DNA of 64,000 nucleotides from Rhodospirillales bacterium (GCA_016712375.1 JADJRE010000015.1:52667-116666); one strand, 5' to 3'. Numbered from the stretch's first letter, positions 9,440 through 19,808 are shown. Notes: generated from the sequence alone by a model not told the origin. Made by a program: numbers and translations.

Positions 9440-11049
9440 TCAGCTGGTCATCTTGATGATCTTCGCGATCGACGGCACGCCGTACTCGTTAAACACGAAC
9501 AGCATGTAATAGCCAGGCACCGTGTAGTCGCGATTGGCCGGCGTCTGAATGCGGAGCGTCTGACCTTCCTGAACAAAGGCGAGTTGTTCAAAGCGCTGTT
9601 CCACGTCAGTGGAATGGGTAACTGATCCAGTATGGATTAAGGTCACCTTGCTGATCAGGTTGCCGCTTTCAACGGCGATGGCGAACTCCCGATTGGCGCT
9701 GATGCTCAACAGTTCAGGAGCAGCTAGCAGCAGCGGCCGGGGGGCCGGCGAGCCAGCAGCATCAAAGAGATAAGGCGGATAATAGATCTCTGCGTTCAGC
9801 TGCTTGATCGGGCCAGGGGCGCCGCCACCAGCGGTAAAGACCGTGGCGTCGGGCAGCAACAGCGCGCTCGAGTGATACAAGCGTGGCTTTGTAGCACTTG
9901 CCCCCGTTGTCCAGGCACCGGTCGAAGGATCCCAGATCTGGACCGGGTAGGCGACATCAAGCAGTTGGTTGGCTATGCCCGATCCACCGCTGACTAGAAC
10001 TTTGCCATCGGCAAGCACTGTGGCGTTTGACCAGAAGCGTAGCCGTCCTACATACGACGTCTCAGTGACTATCGGCTCCGCGCCATTGAGATCAATGACA
10101 ATCGCCTTCTGGTGCTTCCGCACGGAGAAAATTCGACCGGGACCGAACATCACCATGGGCAGCCGGTAGTCCCCAATCGGCGCCGTCGTCACCAGTTTAC
10201 TGATGGTGCCGATACCTGCCGGGTTGAGACGGTACATGTCGCCCACATGTGCCAGGACCAAAACATCGCCGCTGCCGTCAGCAAGCTGGTAGGCGCGTGG
10301 ATAATACCAGTGGGACTGGTCAATGCCGAATGCCGTGTCGCTGGTTGCGCCGGATAGCGTCCGCCAGCCTTGGACTTCGTTGTAGGCCTCCGGGGTAACG
10401 ACAGGATAGCCCCGATCCTCGCGCCCGCCGAGCAGCAGCTTTTCCCCGTTTCCGAGCGGGATGAGCGACCCGTACCAGCGCCGGTACATCATTGGCGGCC
10501 TGGAGCCGTTCAATCCGTTGTTCTGAACATCGAAAATAGTTGTTCGATCGTTGGAGTAATTGCGCACCCGCCGATCGTCTGGTCTCCGCCGGCGAGCAGA
10601 ACATTACCGCTTCCCAATAGAGCAGACTGTGCGCCGCAAAAAAAGTCGGTAGCTGTCTTATTCGGAAGCAGCATGTGCGCCGGTATCGCCGCGTTCCGAT
10701 CCCATACGTCATAGACAAATTCCGCTCCCTGCTGGCCGAGGCCGTCGCTGCCGTAGCTCATCACTCGGCCGTCGCGGAGGAGAACTGCATGAATGGCGAT
10801 CAATGGCCATGGCTCTGGGGGTCCGAAGAGCCCGCCCATATTCGCGCCGGCTCCGCTCGGAACAACGGCGCTTGGAGCCGCAACGATTTGCTCAGTGGCC
10901 CTCAGGCTGGCGCTCGCCGGCACGCCGGGGCCCGATCCGAAATCAACGGGGCGCGGAACGACGTCAATTTCAACGTCGGCGACTTTCTGCGCTTGCGCCG
11001 GCAAGGCGATAATGACCGCCAGGATAAGCAGAGCGAGATAGGATTTCAT
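9440..11049 (-). CDS. Secreted copper-radical-oxidase-like (glyoxal oxidase/galactose oxidase fold) protein, copy 1, frame broken once
   Basis: About 536 residues after repair. It has a signal peptide (MKSYLALLILAVIIALPAQA), a kelch-type seven-bladed propeller, and a C-terminal DUF1929-like immunoglobulin domain. All residues expected for the copper-radical site are present: Cys in DFFCGAQS, Tyr in YRRWYGS, Tyr-His in RLYHSSALLLPD and His in SVTHSTDVEQRF. The frame breaks at 10567-10569 (CCC on the plus strand). One added base joins GGDQTIGG to RNYSNDRTTIF, exactly as in the intact neighbour. The substrate (an aldehyde, a sugar alcohol or a polysaccharide end) is unknown. It is a tandem paralogue of the gene at 11445-13085, about 395 bases downstream of it on the same strand. 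Confidence 0.8.
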
Positions 11050-11444
11050 GGAAAGCAGTGCTCGCTTTTCGTTTCGACTAAAAAGCTTCCTTCAGGAGTA
11101 TAGGAAGATGATCAGCGTCGTCGAAACGCACCGTCTAGCCCCCCGGTTCCTTGCTCCCGGGAGTTTTCACTGCCGATGTCTCGCTGTGGTCAGCACGCGT
11201 GGCAAGCGGTTGAGGATCGATGGAAAGTGCGCTCTTTGGAGAGGATGCGCCCGGCTGCCCGAACGTCGTCGGTCGCTCGAAGACTGCTTAGCTGGGTGGC
11301 GGCTCGCGCTCGTCCTGGCGAGTGTGAGCACACTCGCCAGGTGGTTAGTCTTGAACCCGCCGAGCCTCACGAGGGTTCTTCCGGATAGTAACCTATTGTA
11401 TTGGCGCGCAGATAATTGGAGCGTCCCCCAAAATTGCTGCTGCA

Positions 11445-13085
11445 CTACCTGAGTATCTTAATGATCTTGCCGCTTGATGGCACGCCTTTGTCGTTGAAGA
11501 CAAACAGCAAGTAATAGCCGGTGATCGTGTAATTCGGATTGGTAGGGGAAGTGATGGTCAGGGTTTGCCCGGACTGCGTGAATGCAAGTTGCTGGTAGCG
11601 TTGTTCCAGGTTGTTCGCGTGCGTTGTTGATCCGGAACGCAGGAGGGCCACGCGGGTGATCTTGTTGCCGCTGCCGACGGTAGCGGCGAATTGACGGGTG
11701 GGGGCGCTCAAGGCCAACGAAGCGGGAGCCGATGCGAGTGTTGGGCGGGCAGCAGGAGTGCCGTCTGCATTATACAAATACGGCGGATAATAGATCTCGG
11801 CATTGAGGTTCTGCACCGGACCCGTCGCGCCACCGCCTGCGGTGAGGACGGTGCCGTCCGGCAACAGCAGGGCGGTCGAGTGATACAAGCGCGGCCTATC
11901 GGCGCTGGCCCCGAGGGTCCACTTTCCCGTGGCCGGATTCCAGATCTCGGCTCTTTTGGCGACAGCGGTCAGCTGATTGTCGACCGCCGATCCGCCGGTG
12001 ACCAAGACCTTGCCATCGGCGAGCACCGTCGCATTCGACCAGAAGCGAGTCTGGCTGATGTCGGCCGTTGTCGTGATCGCCGGCTGCGGGCCGTTCAGGT
12101 CTGCGATGATGACCTTCTTGTTTGAGCGGACGGAAAACACTTTTCCAGGCGCGAACATCAACGTCGGAAGTTTGTAGCTGCCGGGCAGCGTTGTCTTCGA
12201 AAGCTGGGTAATGCTGCCAAGACCGGTAGGATCAACATAAAACAGTTTGCCGTTCAAGCCGAGTACCAAGACCTTGGATGGGTCGTTGGGCAGCTTGTAA
12301 GCTCGTGGGTAATAATAATGCTCAAAGCCAGGCGTTATTCCGAACGCCGCGTTACTTGTAGCTGAAGTCAGTGAGCGCCACCCGGTAACCTCTGAATAGA
12401 CCTCTGGCGTCGTCGCGGGATCGCCGCGGTTCTCTCGCCCGCCGAGGACAAGCTTTTCGCCAGTCGGCAGGGGAATAATGGATGGATACCATCTTTTGAA
12501 TGCCATCGGCTGCTCGGTTCCATCGAGCGCGTTCTGATTCGGCATAAAGATTGTGGTAAGTTTGTTAGAATAGTTACGTATCCCATTGATCGTGTCATCG
12601 CCGCCGCTGAGAAGAACTTCTCCGCTCCCGGCGAGCACCGATTGTGCGCCACAGAAAATGTCGGTTCCGGTTTTATTATCCAGCACCAGGTGTGATGCTT
12701 GTCCCGTGCCTAGATTGGGATTCCAGACGTCGTAAACAAACTGCGCTCCTTGCGCGCCGCGTTCGTCGGTCCCGTAGTTGAGAACCCGCCCGTCGGGCAA
12801 GAGAACGGTGTGGATGGCGATAATCGGCCACCACAAGACCGTTCCAAAAACACCTTCAGTTGCGGCCTTTGTCCCGCCCGGCGCCGCGGCTTCCGGCGCC
12901 GCAACGGCAGACGCGGCGGCTTCCGGCGCCAGCAAGCTCGAGTCCAGGGGCACGCCGCTCCCTTTTTCATCTTGATCGGCGGCCAGCCGAGCCGCGCCGT
13001 TGCCAGCCCACGCGTGAGCGCTCAGCGAGAATATCAGCAAAAAGACCGCAGCAGCGACACTGCGGAAGCCCCGCATTATAGTCAT
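11445..13085 (-). CDS. Secreted copper-radical-oxidase-like (glyoxal oxidase/galactose oxidase fold) protein, copy 2
   Basis: An intact 546-residue protein. A signal peptide ends near AHAWA, a low-complexity Ala/Pro segment spans about residues 50-75, then come a kelch propeller and a C-terminal DUF1929 domain from about residue 440. Putative active-site residues by analogy with galactose and glyoxal oxidases are Cys145 (IFCGAQS) for the thioether link, Tyr200 (KRWYPS), Tyr401-His402 (RLYHST) and His489 (TTHANNLEQRY). Such enzymes oxidise alcohols or aldehydes and release H2O2 outside the membrane. GGGAGGAAGTA precedes the ATG, which supports this start. The copper-site assignment is from motif position only. 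Confidence 0.83.
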   Translation of the reverse strand: MTIMRGFRSVAAAVFLLIFSLSAHAWAGNGAARLAADQDEKGSGVPLDSSLLAPEAAASAVAAPEAAAPGGTKAATEGVFGTVLWWPIIAIHTVLLPDGRVLNYGTDERGAQGAQFVYDVWNPNLGTGQASHLVLDNKTGTDIFCGAQSVLAGSGEVLLSGGDDTINGIRNYSNKLTTIFMPNQNALDGTEQPMAFKRWYPSIIPLPTGEKLVLGGRENRGDPATTPEVYSEVTGWRSLTSATSNAAFGITPGFEHYYYPRAYKLPNDPSKVLVLGLNGKLFYVDPTGLGSITQLSKTTLPGSYKLPTLMFAPGKVFSVRSNKKVIIADLNGPQPAITTTADISQTRFWSNATVLADGKVLVTGGSAVDNQLTAVAKRAEIWNPATGKWTLGASADRPRLYHSTALLLPDGTVLTAGGGATGPVQNLNAEIYYPPYLYNADGTPAARPTLASAPASLALSAPTRQFAATVGSGNKITRVALLRSGSTTHANNLEQRYQQLAFTQSGQTLTITSPTNPNYTITGYYLLFVFNDKGVPSSGKIIKILR

Positions 13086-13803
13086 TACTTCCTCCCATAG
13101 AAGTATGCATGATGATATGAGGGTAGACCCAAAGCTATAATCCGATGCTTATTTACATTGGCAAATGTTGCGTGCCTCCCCAAGCAGTTGACGGTTTGTA
13201 TGGATCTTAACAAATACCTCGCTCGCTCATCCCTTTCTCAAACCAAGCCCACTGCTGGGCGAACCAACGACATTGCGCGCATTGTAGCCTATAGCATTTG
13301 TGTCTATAGTAGAGGAAAGCGCGTCGCAGTAGATTTTTGGGCAATATATAACCTATTTTTTGTACCAGCGGCAATAGCGCTCGCAACGCAGGCGGAGGCG
13401 GAGGCGCCCTTGACTATCGCGCGCTGAGTTTTCGGCCCTGCCAATCACGAGTTTGTGCTTCATCAATAGCGTGACTCGAATCACCCCATCACGTTAGCAA
13501 GATAACCCTTTCCACAATAAGGAAATAGGATTTTCGCGGACGTCTCCTGGCGAAAGCACCTTCACGTACGGCTGTTCCAGCCGCCATAGTGGAGCGATCA
13601 AGCGGCGCCTGCGTGACACCGGCAAAGGGGGAAATGGCGCGGTTGCCTACCCTCCTTGCAAAGCTGACGGGCAGGGGGTATCTACAGGGCACTTCACACG
13701 CGGAATGGCGAGCGCGAACCAGCAGGTTGGTGTATTCGCTCCGGTGCCCGGTCAGCCGGGCGGTTTCCGCGGCGGTTCAACCGGAAAAGCGAGATCAGAA
13801 TCC
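13086..13803. other. Long intergenic region upstream of rpsB
   Basis: About 0.7 kb between divergent transcription units. The first 350 bases are AT-rich with no recognisable protein. An open frame at 13158-13427 has no family signature and looks fortuitous. The last 200 bases should hold the rpsB promoter and leader. I see no tRNA or clear riboswitch. Confidence 0.5.
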
Positions 13804-14685
13804 ATGTCCCTGCCGACGTTCACCATGCGCCAACTGTTGGAAGCGGGCGTACACTTCGGTCACAGCACGCGCCGCTGGAACCCGAAGATGGCGCCCTACC
13901 TGTTCGGCGTGCGCAACGGCACTCACATCATCGACCTGGAACACACCGTGCCCCTGCTGCATCGCGGACTGGTGGCGGTGCGCGACGTGGTCGCCGCCGG
14001 CGGTCGCGTGCTGCTGGTCGGCACCAAGCGGCAGGCGAGCGAGCGGGTGGCCGATGCCGCGAAGCGCTGCGGCCAGTATTATGTCAACCACCGCTGGCTC
14101 GGCGGGATGATGACCAACTGGCGGACCATCTCGAACTCGATCAAGCGGCTGCGCGAGCTGGACTCACGGCTCGGCGAGGGCGTCCAGGGCCTGACGAAGA
14201 AGGAAACGCTGGTGATGACGCGCGAGCGCGACAAGCTTGAGCGCGCACTTGGCGGCATCAAGGAGATGGGCGGTCTGCCCGATATCCTCTTCGTCATCGA
14301 CACCAACAAGGAGGCGATCGCCGTCGCGGAGGCGAACAAGCTGAACATCCCGGTGGTGGCAGTGCTGGACTCCAATAGCGATCCGCATGGTATTACCTTC
14401 CCAATCCCCGGTAATGACGACGCACTGCGCGCCATCAGCCTGTACTGCGATCTGGTTGTCGACTCCGTTCTCGACGGCATTCAACAGGAGATGGTCGCGG
14501 CGGGCGTCGACATCGGGGCTTCTGAGGAGCCGGGCGAGGTACCGCTCGCGCTCGACTCTGAATTGCCGGCCGAAGAAGCCGCTCCGTCTCTCGCGGAGGC
14601 AGCCGACGCGGTGGCGGCAGCCGACGCGGTGGCGGCACCGGTGGAGCAGAGCGAGGCAGCGGCGGACGTCGAGCGAGGCGCCTAG
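13804..14685 (+). CDS. rpsB: 30S ribosomal protein S2
   Basis: A 293-residue protein needed for 30S assembly and S1 binding. The start MSLPTFTMRQLLEAGVHFGH is the conserved N-terminus, followed by RWNPKMAPYLFG, GTKRQASERVADAAKRCGQYYVNHRWLGGM and the NIPVVAVLDSNSDP segment. An acidic Glu/Ala-rich tail of about 50 residues extends the C-terminus, including a short duplicated AADAVAA unit. The frame is open to 13705 but homology begins at 13804. It is the first gene of the large operon that runs to fabZ. Confidence 0.97.
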   Translation: MSLPTFTMRQLLEAGVHFGHSTRRWNPKMAPYLFGVRNGTHIIDLEHTVPLLHRGLVAVRDVVAAGGRVLLVGTKRQASERVADAAKRCGQYYVNHRWLGGMMTNWRTISNSIKRLRELDSRLGEGVQGLTKKETLVMTRERDKLERALGGIKEMGGLPDILFVIDTNKEAIAVAEANKLNIPVVAVLDSNSDPHGITFPIPGNDDALRAISLYCDLVVDSVLDGIQQEMVAAGVDIGASEEPGEVPLALDSELPAEEAAPSLAEAADAVAAADAVAAPVEQSEAAADVERGA

Positions 14686-14803
14686 CGGGCGGCATATTGC
14701 GGTCGTGCGCCCGCACGGCCGCCGGAAGAGCGAAAAGGATTTCGGAGCAGCGACTGCCTGTCGGCGGCGCTGGTCAACGACGATCGTGGAGTGACGGAAG
14801 AAA

Positions 14804-15709
14804 ATGGCCGAAATCAGTGCGAGCCTCGTCAAGTCGCTGAGAGACAAGACCAGCGCCGGCATGATGGACTGCAAGAAGGCGCTGACCGAGACCGGCGGCG
14901 ATATCGAGGCGGCCGTCGACTGGCTGCGGAAGAAGGGCCTGTCGGCGGCGGCCAAGCGCTCTGGCCGCGTCGCCTCGGAAGGGCTGATCGGCATCGCCGT
15001 CGAAGGCGGCCGAGGCGCTGTTGTCGAAGTCAATTCTGAGACCGACTTCGTCGCCCGAAATACGTTGTTCCGCGAGTTCGTTGCTGGTGTCGCCGCTCTG
15101 GCGCGCACTGTCGGTGGCGACATTGAGGCGCTGAAGGCGTCCCTGTGGCCGGGAAGCGGGCGGACCGTCGGCGACGAGGTGACGCATCTCGCGGCGACCA
15201 TCGGTGAGAACATCACGCTCCGCAGGGTCGCTGTGGTCGGCGCTGCAAACGGCCTTGTCGCTTCCTACGTGCATAGCGCCGCCGCTCCCGGACTTGGTCG
15301 GATCGGCGTCCTGGTTGCCCTGGAAGCGGAAAAAGACGGCGCTGCCCTCGCCGATTTGGGCAAGAAGCTGGCGATGCACGTTGCCGCCGCGAACCCGATT
15401 GCAATCTCGCGCCAGGACCTGCCGGCAGACGCGCTGGACCGGGAGCGTGACGTGCTGGTCGAGCAGGCGCGCGGCAGCGGCAAGCCCGAAGCGGTGATCC
15501 AGAAGATGGTCGAAGGCCGGCTCGGCAAGTTTTATGAAGAGGTCTGTCTCCTGGAGCAGGCGTTCGTGATGGACCCGCAAACCAAAGTTAGCGCGCTGCT
15601 CGAGGTGGCCGGCAAAGAACTGGGGGCGCCGGTGCGGATTGCAAGCTTCGTTCGCTTCGCGCTCGGCGAAGGCCTGGAGAAAGCACAGGAAGACGCGTCT
15701 GACGCCTGA
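14804..15709 (+). CDS. tsf: Translation elongation factor Ts
   Basis: A 301-residue guanine-nucleotide exchange factor for EF-Tu. The N-terminal UBA-like domain has VKSLRDKTSAGMMDCKKAL, and the core has the signature VNSETDFVARN. Two dimerisation subdomains follow. The length is standard for the long bacterial form. The start at 14804 has GGAAG upstream. It follows rpsB by 118 bases, the conserved rpsB-tsf arrangement. Confidence 0.97.
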   Translation: MAEISASLVKSLRDKTSAGMMDCKKALTETGGDIEAAVDWLRKKGLSAAAKRSGRVASEGLIGIAVEGGRGAVVEVNSETDFVARNTLFREFVAGVAALARTVGGDIEALKASLWPGSGRTVGDEVTHLAATIGENITLRRVAVVGAANGLVASYVHSAAAPGLGRIGVLVALEAEKDGAALADLGKKLAMHVAAANPIAISRQDLPADALDRERDVLVEQARGSGKPEAVIQKMVEGRLGKFYEEVCLLEQAFVMDPQTKVSALLEVAGKELGAPVRIASFVRFALGEGLEKAQEDASDA

Positions 15710-15733
15710 ACCATAAGCGCGGGACATCGCACT

Positions 15734-16480
15734 ATGTCGGACAACGACAACGAGCAGCGGGCCATGAAAGCCGCTCCTTCCTATCGTCGTGTCTTACTGA
15801 AGCTGTCTGGCGAAGCATTGATGGGCGACCAGCAGTATGGCATTGACCTGCCTACTCTGGAGCACATGGCCGCCGACATCCGTGTGGTTCACGACATGGG
15901 CGTCCAGGTTTGCCTGGTGGTCGGCGGCGGAAACATCTTCCGCGGCGTCTCCAAGGCCGCCGACGGCATCGAACGCGCGACCGCGGACTACATGGGCATG
16001 CTGGCGACGGTGATGAACGCGCTTGCCCTGCAGAGCGTGCTCGAACGTTCCGGTTTGCATACGCGGGTACAGTCGGCTATTCCGATGATGACGGTTTGCG
16101 AGCCGTACGTCCGACGGCGTGCCGTCCGTCATATGGAGAAGGGTCGGGTGGTGGTGTTCGCCGCCGGCACCGGTAACCCTTTTTTTACGACCGATACGGC
16201 TGCGGCGCTGCGCGCAGTAGAGATGGGCTGCGATGCTTTGCTGAAGGGAACGCAAGTCGACGGTGTTTACTGTGCCGATCCAAAAAGAGTGGCCAACGCC
16301 GAGCGTTACGAACGGCTGTCCTTTCAGGAGGTGCTGTCACGGGACTTGCGGGTGATGGACACGTCGGCGGTGGCGCTGGCCCGCGACAACGCCATACCGA
16401 TCATCGTCTTCTCTATGCATAGTCCGGGCGCGTTCGCGTCCGCCGTTTGCGGTACCGGCACGTTCACGATCATCCGCTGA
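15734..16480 (+). CDS. pyrH: Uridylate kinase
   Basis: A 248-residue amino-acid-kinase-fold enzyme that phosphorylates UMP to UDP. Motifs include RVLLKLSGEALMG at the phosphate-binding loop, VVGGGNIFRG, the UMP-site MGMLATVMNALALQ, and GTQVDGVYCADP in the ATP site. An internal ATG at 15764 (MKAAPSYRR) is an alternative start and lies closer to the homologous region. The gene stands 24 bases after tsf, and frr follows with a 10-base gap. Confidence 0.96.
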   Translation: MSDNDNEQRAMKAAPSYRRVLLKLSGEALMGDQQYGIDLPTLEHMAADIRVVHDMGVQVCLVVGGGNIFRGVSKAADGIERATADYMGMLATVMNALALQSVLERSGLHTRVQSAIPMMTVCEPYVRRRAVRHMEKGRVVVFAAGTGNPFFTTDTAAALRAVEMGCDALLKGTQVDGVYCADPKRVANAERYERLSFQEVLSRDLRVMDTSAVALARDNAIPIIVFSMHSPGAFASAVCGTGTFTIIR

Positions 16481-16490
16481 GGGGCGCCCA

Positions 16491-17060
16491 GTGAGTACGC
16501 CAGACATCCAGACGATCAAGAAGGAAGCGGCTCGCAAGATGCACTCGGCTGTAGAGGTGCTGCAGAAGGAATTCGCTGGCTTGCGCACCGGACGGGCTGC
16601 TGTCAGCCTGCTGGAGCCGTTGAACGTCGAGGCTTACGGCTCGCGCATGCCGCTAACGCAGCTGGCGACGATCGCCGCGCCCGAGCCTCGGCTGCTCACC
16701 GTGCAGGTGTGGGACCGGGGCATGGTCAAGGCCGTGGAGCGGGCGATCCTGGAGGGCGGCCTAGGACTTAATCCTGCGACCGAGGGGCAGGTGATTCGCC
16801 TGCCGGTCCCGCCACTCAGTGAACAGCGGCGGGTCGAGATCACCAAGATTGCCGCCCGCTATGCGGAAGAAGCCCGCGTCGCCGTGCGCAACGTTCGCCG
16901 CCATGCCATGGATGAATTGAAGAAGGCGGAAAAGGAGGGCGGTGTCTCGCAGGATCAGGTGCGCGATTTAAGCAAGCAGATCCAGGAGCTCACCGACCAG
17001 CACATCCACACTCTCGACGACCTCCTCACCAGGAAGGAGAGCGAGATCTTGCAGGTCTGA
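16491..17060 (+). CDS. frr: Ribosome recycling factor
   Basis: A 189-residue factor that splits post-termination ribosomes together with EF-G. It begins with GTG. Characteristic stretches are LRTGRAAVSLLEPLNVEAYG, the IRLPVPPLSEQRR hinge and VRNVRRHAMDELKK in the long three-helix bundle. The C-terminal LTDQHIHTLDDLLTRKESEIL is typical. uppS starts five bases after the stop. Confidence 0.96.
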   Translation: MSTPDIQTIKKEAARKMHSAVEVLQKEFAGLRTGRAAVSLLEPLNVEAYGSRMPLTQLATIAAPEPRLLTVQVWDRGMVKAVERAILEGGLGLNPATEGQVIRLPVPPLSEQRRVEITKIAARYAEEARVAVRNVRRHAMDELKKAEKEGGVSQDQVRDLSKQIQELTDQHIHTLDDLLTRKESEILQV

Positions 17061-17065
17061 CGCCT

Positions 17066-17802
17066 ATGCAACCTCTCCCGCTGCAGCCTCCAGCCGCCGG
17101 GCCTCGCCGCTGCACGTCGCCATCATAATGGATGGCAACGGCCGCTGGGCGGCGGCGCGCGGGCTGCAACGGACGCAAGGCCATCGTCGGGGCGCTGAAT
17201 CAGTAAAGACGGCCGCCGAGTGCGCGGTTCGCCTGGGCGTGCGGTACCTCACCCTGTTCGGCTTTTCCTCAGAGAATTGGGGGCGGCCCGACAGGGAGAT
17301 CAGTGACCTGATGGGTCTGCTACGCTACTACCTTCGCAGCGAACTGGGATTTCTTCAAGAGCACGGGATCCGGCTGCAGGTCATCGGCGACCGGGGAAAA
17401 CTTGCCCCGGATATCGTCAAGGCGATCGAGAAGGTGGAGCAGGAGACCGCCGGCAACGGCCGGCTGGTGCTGACCATGGCGCTCAGCTATGGGGCGCGGG
17501 CGGAAATCTGTGACGCGGCGCGCAGGCTGGCCGAAGAAGCGGCGGCGGGGAGGCTCGATCCGGCGCGGATCGACGAAAAATTGTTCGCCCGATACCTCTA
17601 TACTTGGGATGTTCCTGATCCTGACCTCGTCATCCGCACCAGCGGCGAGCAACGCATTAGTAACTTTCTGCTTTGGCAGGTGGCCTATTCCGAACTGATG
17701 TTCATCGAAACCTACTGGCCGGATTTCTCGCGCCAGGATTTCGAGCAGGCCATCACCGAGTTCTCCCGCCGCGAGCGCCGATACGGCTCGGTTTCGGCCT
17801 GA
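17066..17802 (+). CDS. uppS: Isoprenyl transferase (undecaprenyl diphosphate synthase), frame broken once
   Basis: About 245 residues after repair. The cis-prenyltransferase makes the C55 lipid carrier for peptidoglycan and O-antigen. The signature AIIMDGNGRWA carries the catalytic Asp, and later regions include FGFSSENWGRP and DLVIRTSGEQRISNFLLWQ. The ATG at 17066 lies five bases after frr. Its frame is lost at the CC of 17107-17108, and adding one C gives MQPLPLQPPAAGPRPLHVAI running into the signature. Without repair the only in-frame start is inside the signature at 17128, which would drop the conserved LHVAII strand. A one-base sequencing deletion is the simplest reading. Confidence 0.92.
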
Positions 17803-17811
17803 CGGGCAGCG

Positions 17812-18606
17812 GTGCCGGTGCCGACCGTGGTCACTCGAACGCTCGCCGGCCTGGCCCTCGGTCTCCCTGTGCTGATGATTGCTTGGCTGGGGACGCCGGC
17901 ATTCGAGGTTATGGTGGCTTTGGCGGCCGGCATCCTCGCCCGCGAATGGTTTGGGATGACCGGGTCGGACCAATCGCCACGATCGGGTTTGCTACTCGGT
18001 TGTGTTGTCGTGATTGCCGTCGCCGCTGCGGCGGGCTTTGGAGTGGCGGTTGCGCTGGCGGCGCTGGCGCTCGGCACCACACTGGTCGTGCTAGCGACCG
18101 GTGGCGCGCCGTGGATGACGCTGGGCACGTTGTACATCGGCCTGCCGTGTGTCGCCCTGGTCTGGCTGCGTAATGATCCGGCCACGGGGCGCGACATTGT
18201 GCTATGGCTTCTGCTGGTGGTCTGGGCGTCCGACATCGGCGCTTATGCCGCCGGGCGGCTGATCGGCGGGCCGAAGCTGGCGCCGGCAATCAGCCCGAAC
18301 AAGACCTGGGCGGGCCTGGCGGGGGGCATCGGCGCGGCGGCGGCGACCAGCGTTGTCTTCGCTGCCACGATGGGCGGCGCCCATGCATTGACGGCCGCGA
18401 TCTTTGGTGCGCTGCTGGCGGTTGTGGCGCAGCTTGGCGACCTAGGCGAATCCTGGATAAAGCGCCGATTTGGCGTTAAGGACGCAAGCCAGCTGATCCC
18501 GGGACACGGTGGCTTGCTCGACCGGGTCGACGCGCTGCTGGTGGTGATCGTGGTAGTGGCATCTATTGCGGCAGCGGACGAAGGGGCATTTACCCGATGG
18601 CTATGA
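17812..18606 (+). CDS. cdsA: Phosphatidate cytidylyltransferase
   Basis: A 264-residue multi-pass membrane enzyme making CDP-diacylglycerol from phosphatidate and CTP. The C-terminal signature is complete: SWIKRRFGVKDASQLIPGHGG followed by LLDRVDALL, with its metal-binding Asp residues. Upstream SPNKTWAGLAGG is also conserved. About seven or eight hydrophobic helices precede it. The start is GTG, 10 bases after uppS. The gene overlaps dxr by 10 bases, implying coupled translation. Confidence 0.94.
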   Translation: MPVPTVVTRTLAGLALGLPVLMIAWLGTPAFEVMVALAAGILAREWFGMTGSDQSPRSGLLLGCVVVIAVAAAAGFGVAVALAALALGTTLVVLATGGAPWMTLGTLYIGLPCVALVWLRNDPATGRDIVLWLLLVVWASDIGAYAAGRLIGGPKLAPAISPNKTWAGLAGGIGAAAATSVVFAATMGGAHALTAAIFGALLAVVAQLGDLGESWIKRRFGVKDASQLIPGHGGLLDRVDALLVVIVVVASIAAADEGAFTRWL

Positions 18607-19808
18607 TCGCACCTCGAGCACGCGCCGATACGCCACGGCGCAGCGTCAGCATCCTGGGATCTACCGGCTCGGTGGGCTGCAACACCATCGACCTGCTGCT
18701 GCGGCAGCCGGATGCATTCTCGGTGGAAGCGCTTACCGCGAATCGCAACGTCAAGCTGCTGGTGGAGCAGGCGCGGGCGCTTCGGCCGCGGATGGTAGCA
18801 GTCGCTGACGAGAGCCGGTATCGCCCGCTCAAGGAGGCGCTGGCTGGCAGCGGCATCGAGGTGGCGGCGGGACCGGCGGCGGTGGTTGAAGCGGCCTGCC
18901 GGCCGGCCGAGTGGGTGATGGCGTCGATCGTCGGAGCGGCCGGCCTGGAGCCGACGATGGCCGCTGTGCGACGAGGCGCGATCATTGGGCTTGCCAACAA
19001 GGAATGCCTGGTCTGCGCCGGCGAGCTGATGATCGCCGAGATCAAGAAGTGCGGCGCAACGCTGGTGCCAGTGGATTCGGAGCACAGCGCCATCTTTCAG
19101 GTGTTCGATTTCACCAATCCCGAGAAGGTGGAGAAGATCATCCTTACGGCTTCCGGTGGACCCTTCCGCTGCATGGAAGCCGCGACGATGGCTGGTGTCA
19201 CCCCGGCCCAGGCAGTGGCGCATCCGAACTGGGACATGGGGGCGAAGATTTCCGTCGATTCGGCGACGATGATGAACAAAGGTCTCGAGCTGATCGAGGC
19301 GTTCCACCTGTTTCCGGTCGAGGTCGATCAGATCAGCATCGTTGTCCATCCGCAGTCGGTCATCCACAGCTTGGTTGCCTATGTCGACGGCTCGGTGCTG
19401 GCGCAGTTAGGCGCGCCCGATATGCGCACGCCGATAGCCTACGCCCTGGCTTGGCCGCAGCGAATGGCGGCGCCGGCGCCGCGGCTTGATCTGGCGGCGA
19501 TCGGTACGCTCACCTTCGAAGAGCCTGACGACCAGAAGTTTCCGGCGCTGCGGCTGGCGCGCGAAGCCCTCCGCCGTGGCGGCGCCGCGCCGATCGTTCT
19601 CAACGCGGCAAATGAAGTCGCCGTCGGCAGCTTTCTTGCAAGCCAGATCGGCTTTCTCGATATCCCGCGGCTGGTCGAAGAGACGATGCAGGGGACCCCA
19701 AGCGGATCCGTCGGCAGCATTGCCGAAGTGATCGCGATCGATCTTGAGGCGCGAGAGCGCGCACGCCGCATCGTTCAGGGTTTCGGTTTCGGTCGCTGCG
19801 ACGCATAG
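18597..19808 (+). CDS. dxr: 1-deoxy-D-xylulose 5-phosphate reductoisomerase
   Basis: A 403-residue NADPH enzyme of the methylerythritol phosphate pathway, supplying isoprenoid precursors. It has the nucleotide-binding SILGSTGSVGCNTIDLLL, the metal and substrate site VPVDSEHSAIFQ, the flexible loop with LTASGGPFR, and HPNWDMGAKISVDSATMMNKGLELIEA. The ATG sits inside the end of cdsA. With uppS next door, the operon couples precursor supply to lipid-carrier synthesis. Confidence 0.96.
   Translation: MAMIAPRARADTPRRSVSILGSTGSVGCNTIDLLLRQPDAFSVEALTANRNVKLLVEQARALRPRMVAVADESRYRPLKEALAGSGIEVAAGPAAVVEAACRPAEWVMASIVGAAGLEPTMAAVRRGAIIGLANKECLVCAGELMIAEIKKCGATLVPVDSEHSAIFQVFDFTNPEKVEKIILTASGGPFRCMEAATMAGVTPAQAVAHPNWDMGAKISVDSATMMNKGLELIEAFHLFPVEVDQISIVVHPQSVIHSLVAYVDGSVLAQLGAPDMRTPIAYALAWPQRMAAPAPRLDLAAIGTLTFEEPDDQKFPALRLAREALRRGGAAPIVLNAANEVAVGSFLASQIGFLDIPRLVEETMQGTPSGSVGSIAEVIAIDLEARERARRIVQGFGFGRCDA

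Noticed and set aside
13158..13427. 89-codon open frame upstream of rpsB
   Set aside because: No ribosome-binding site or family features, and mixed composition in an AT-rich intergenic stretch.
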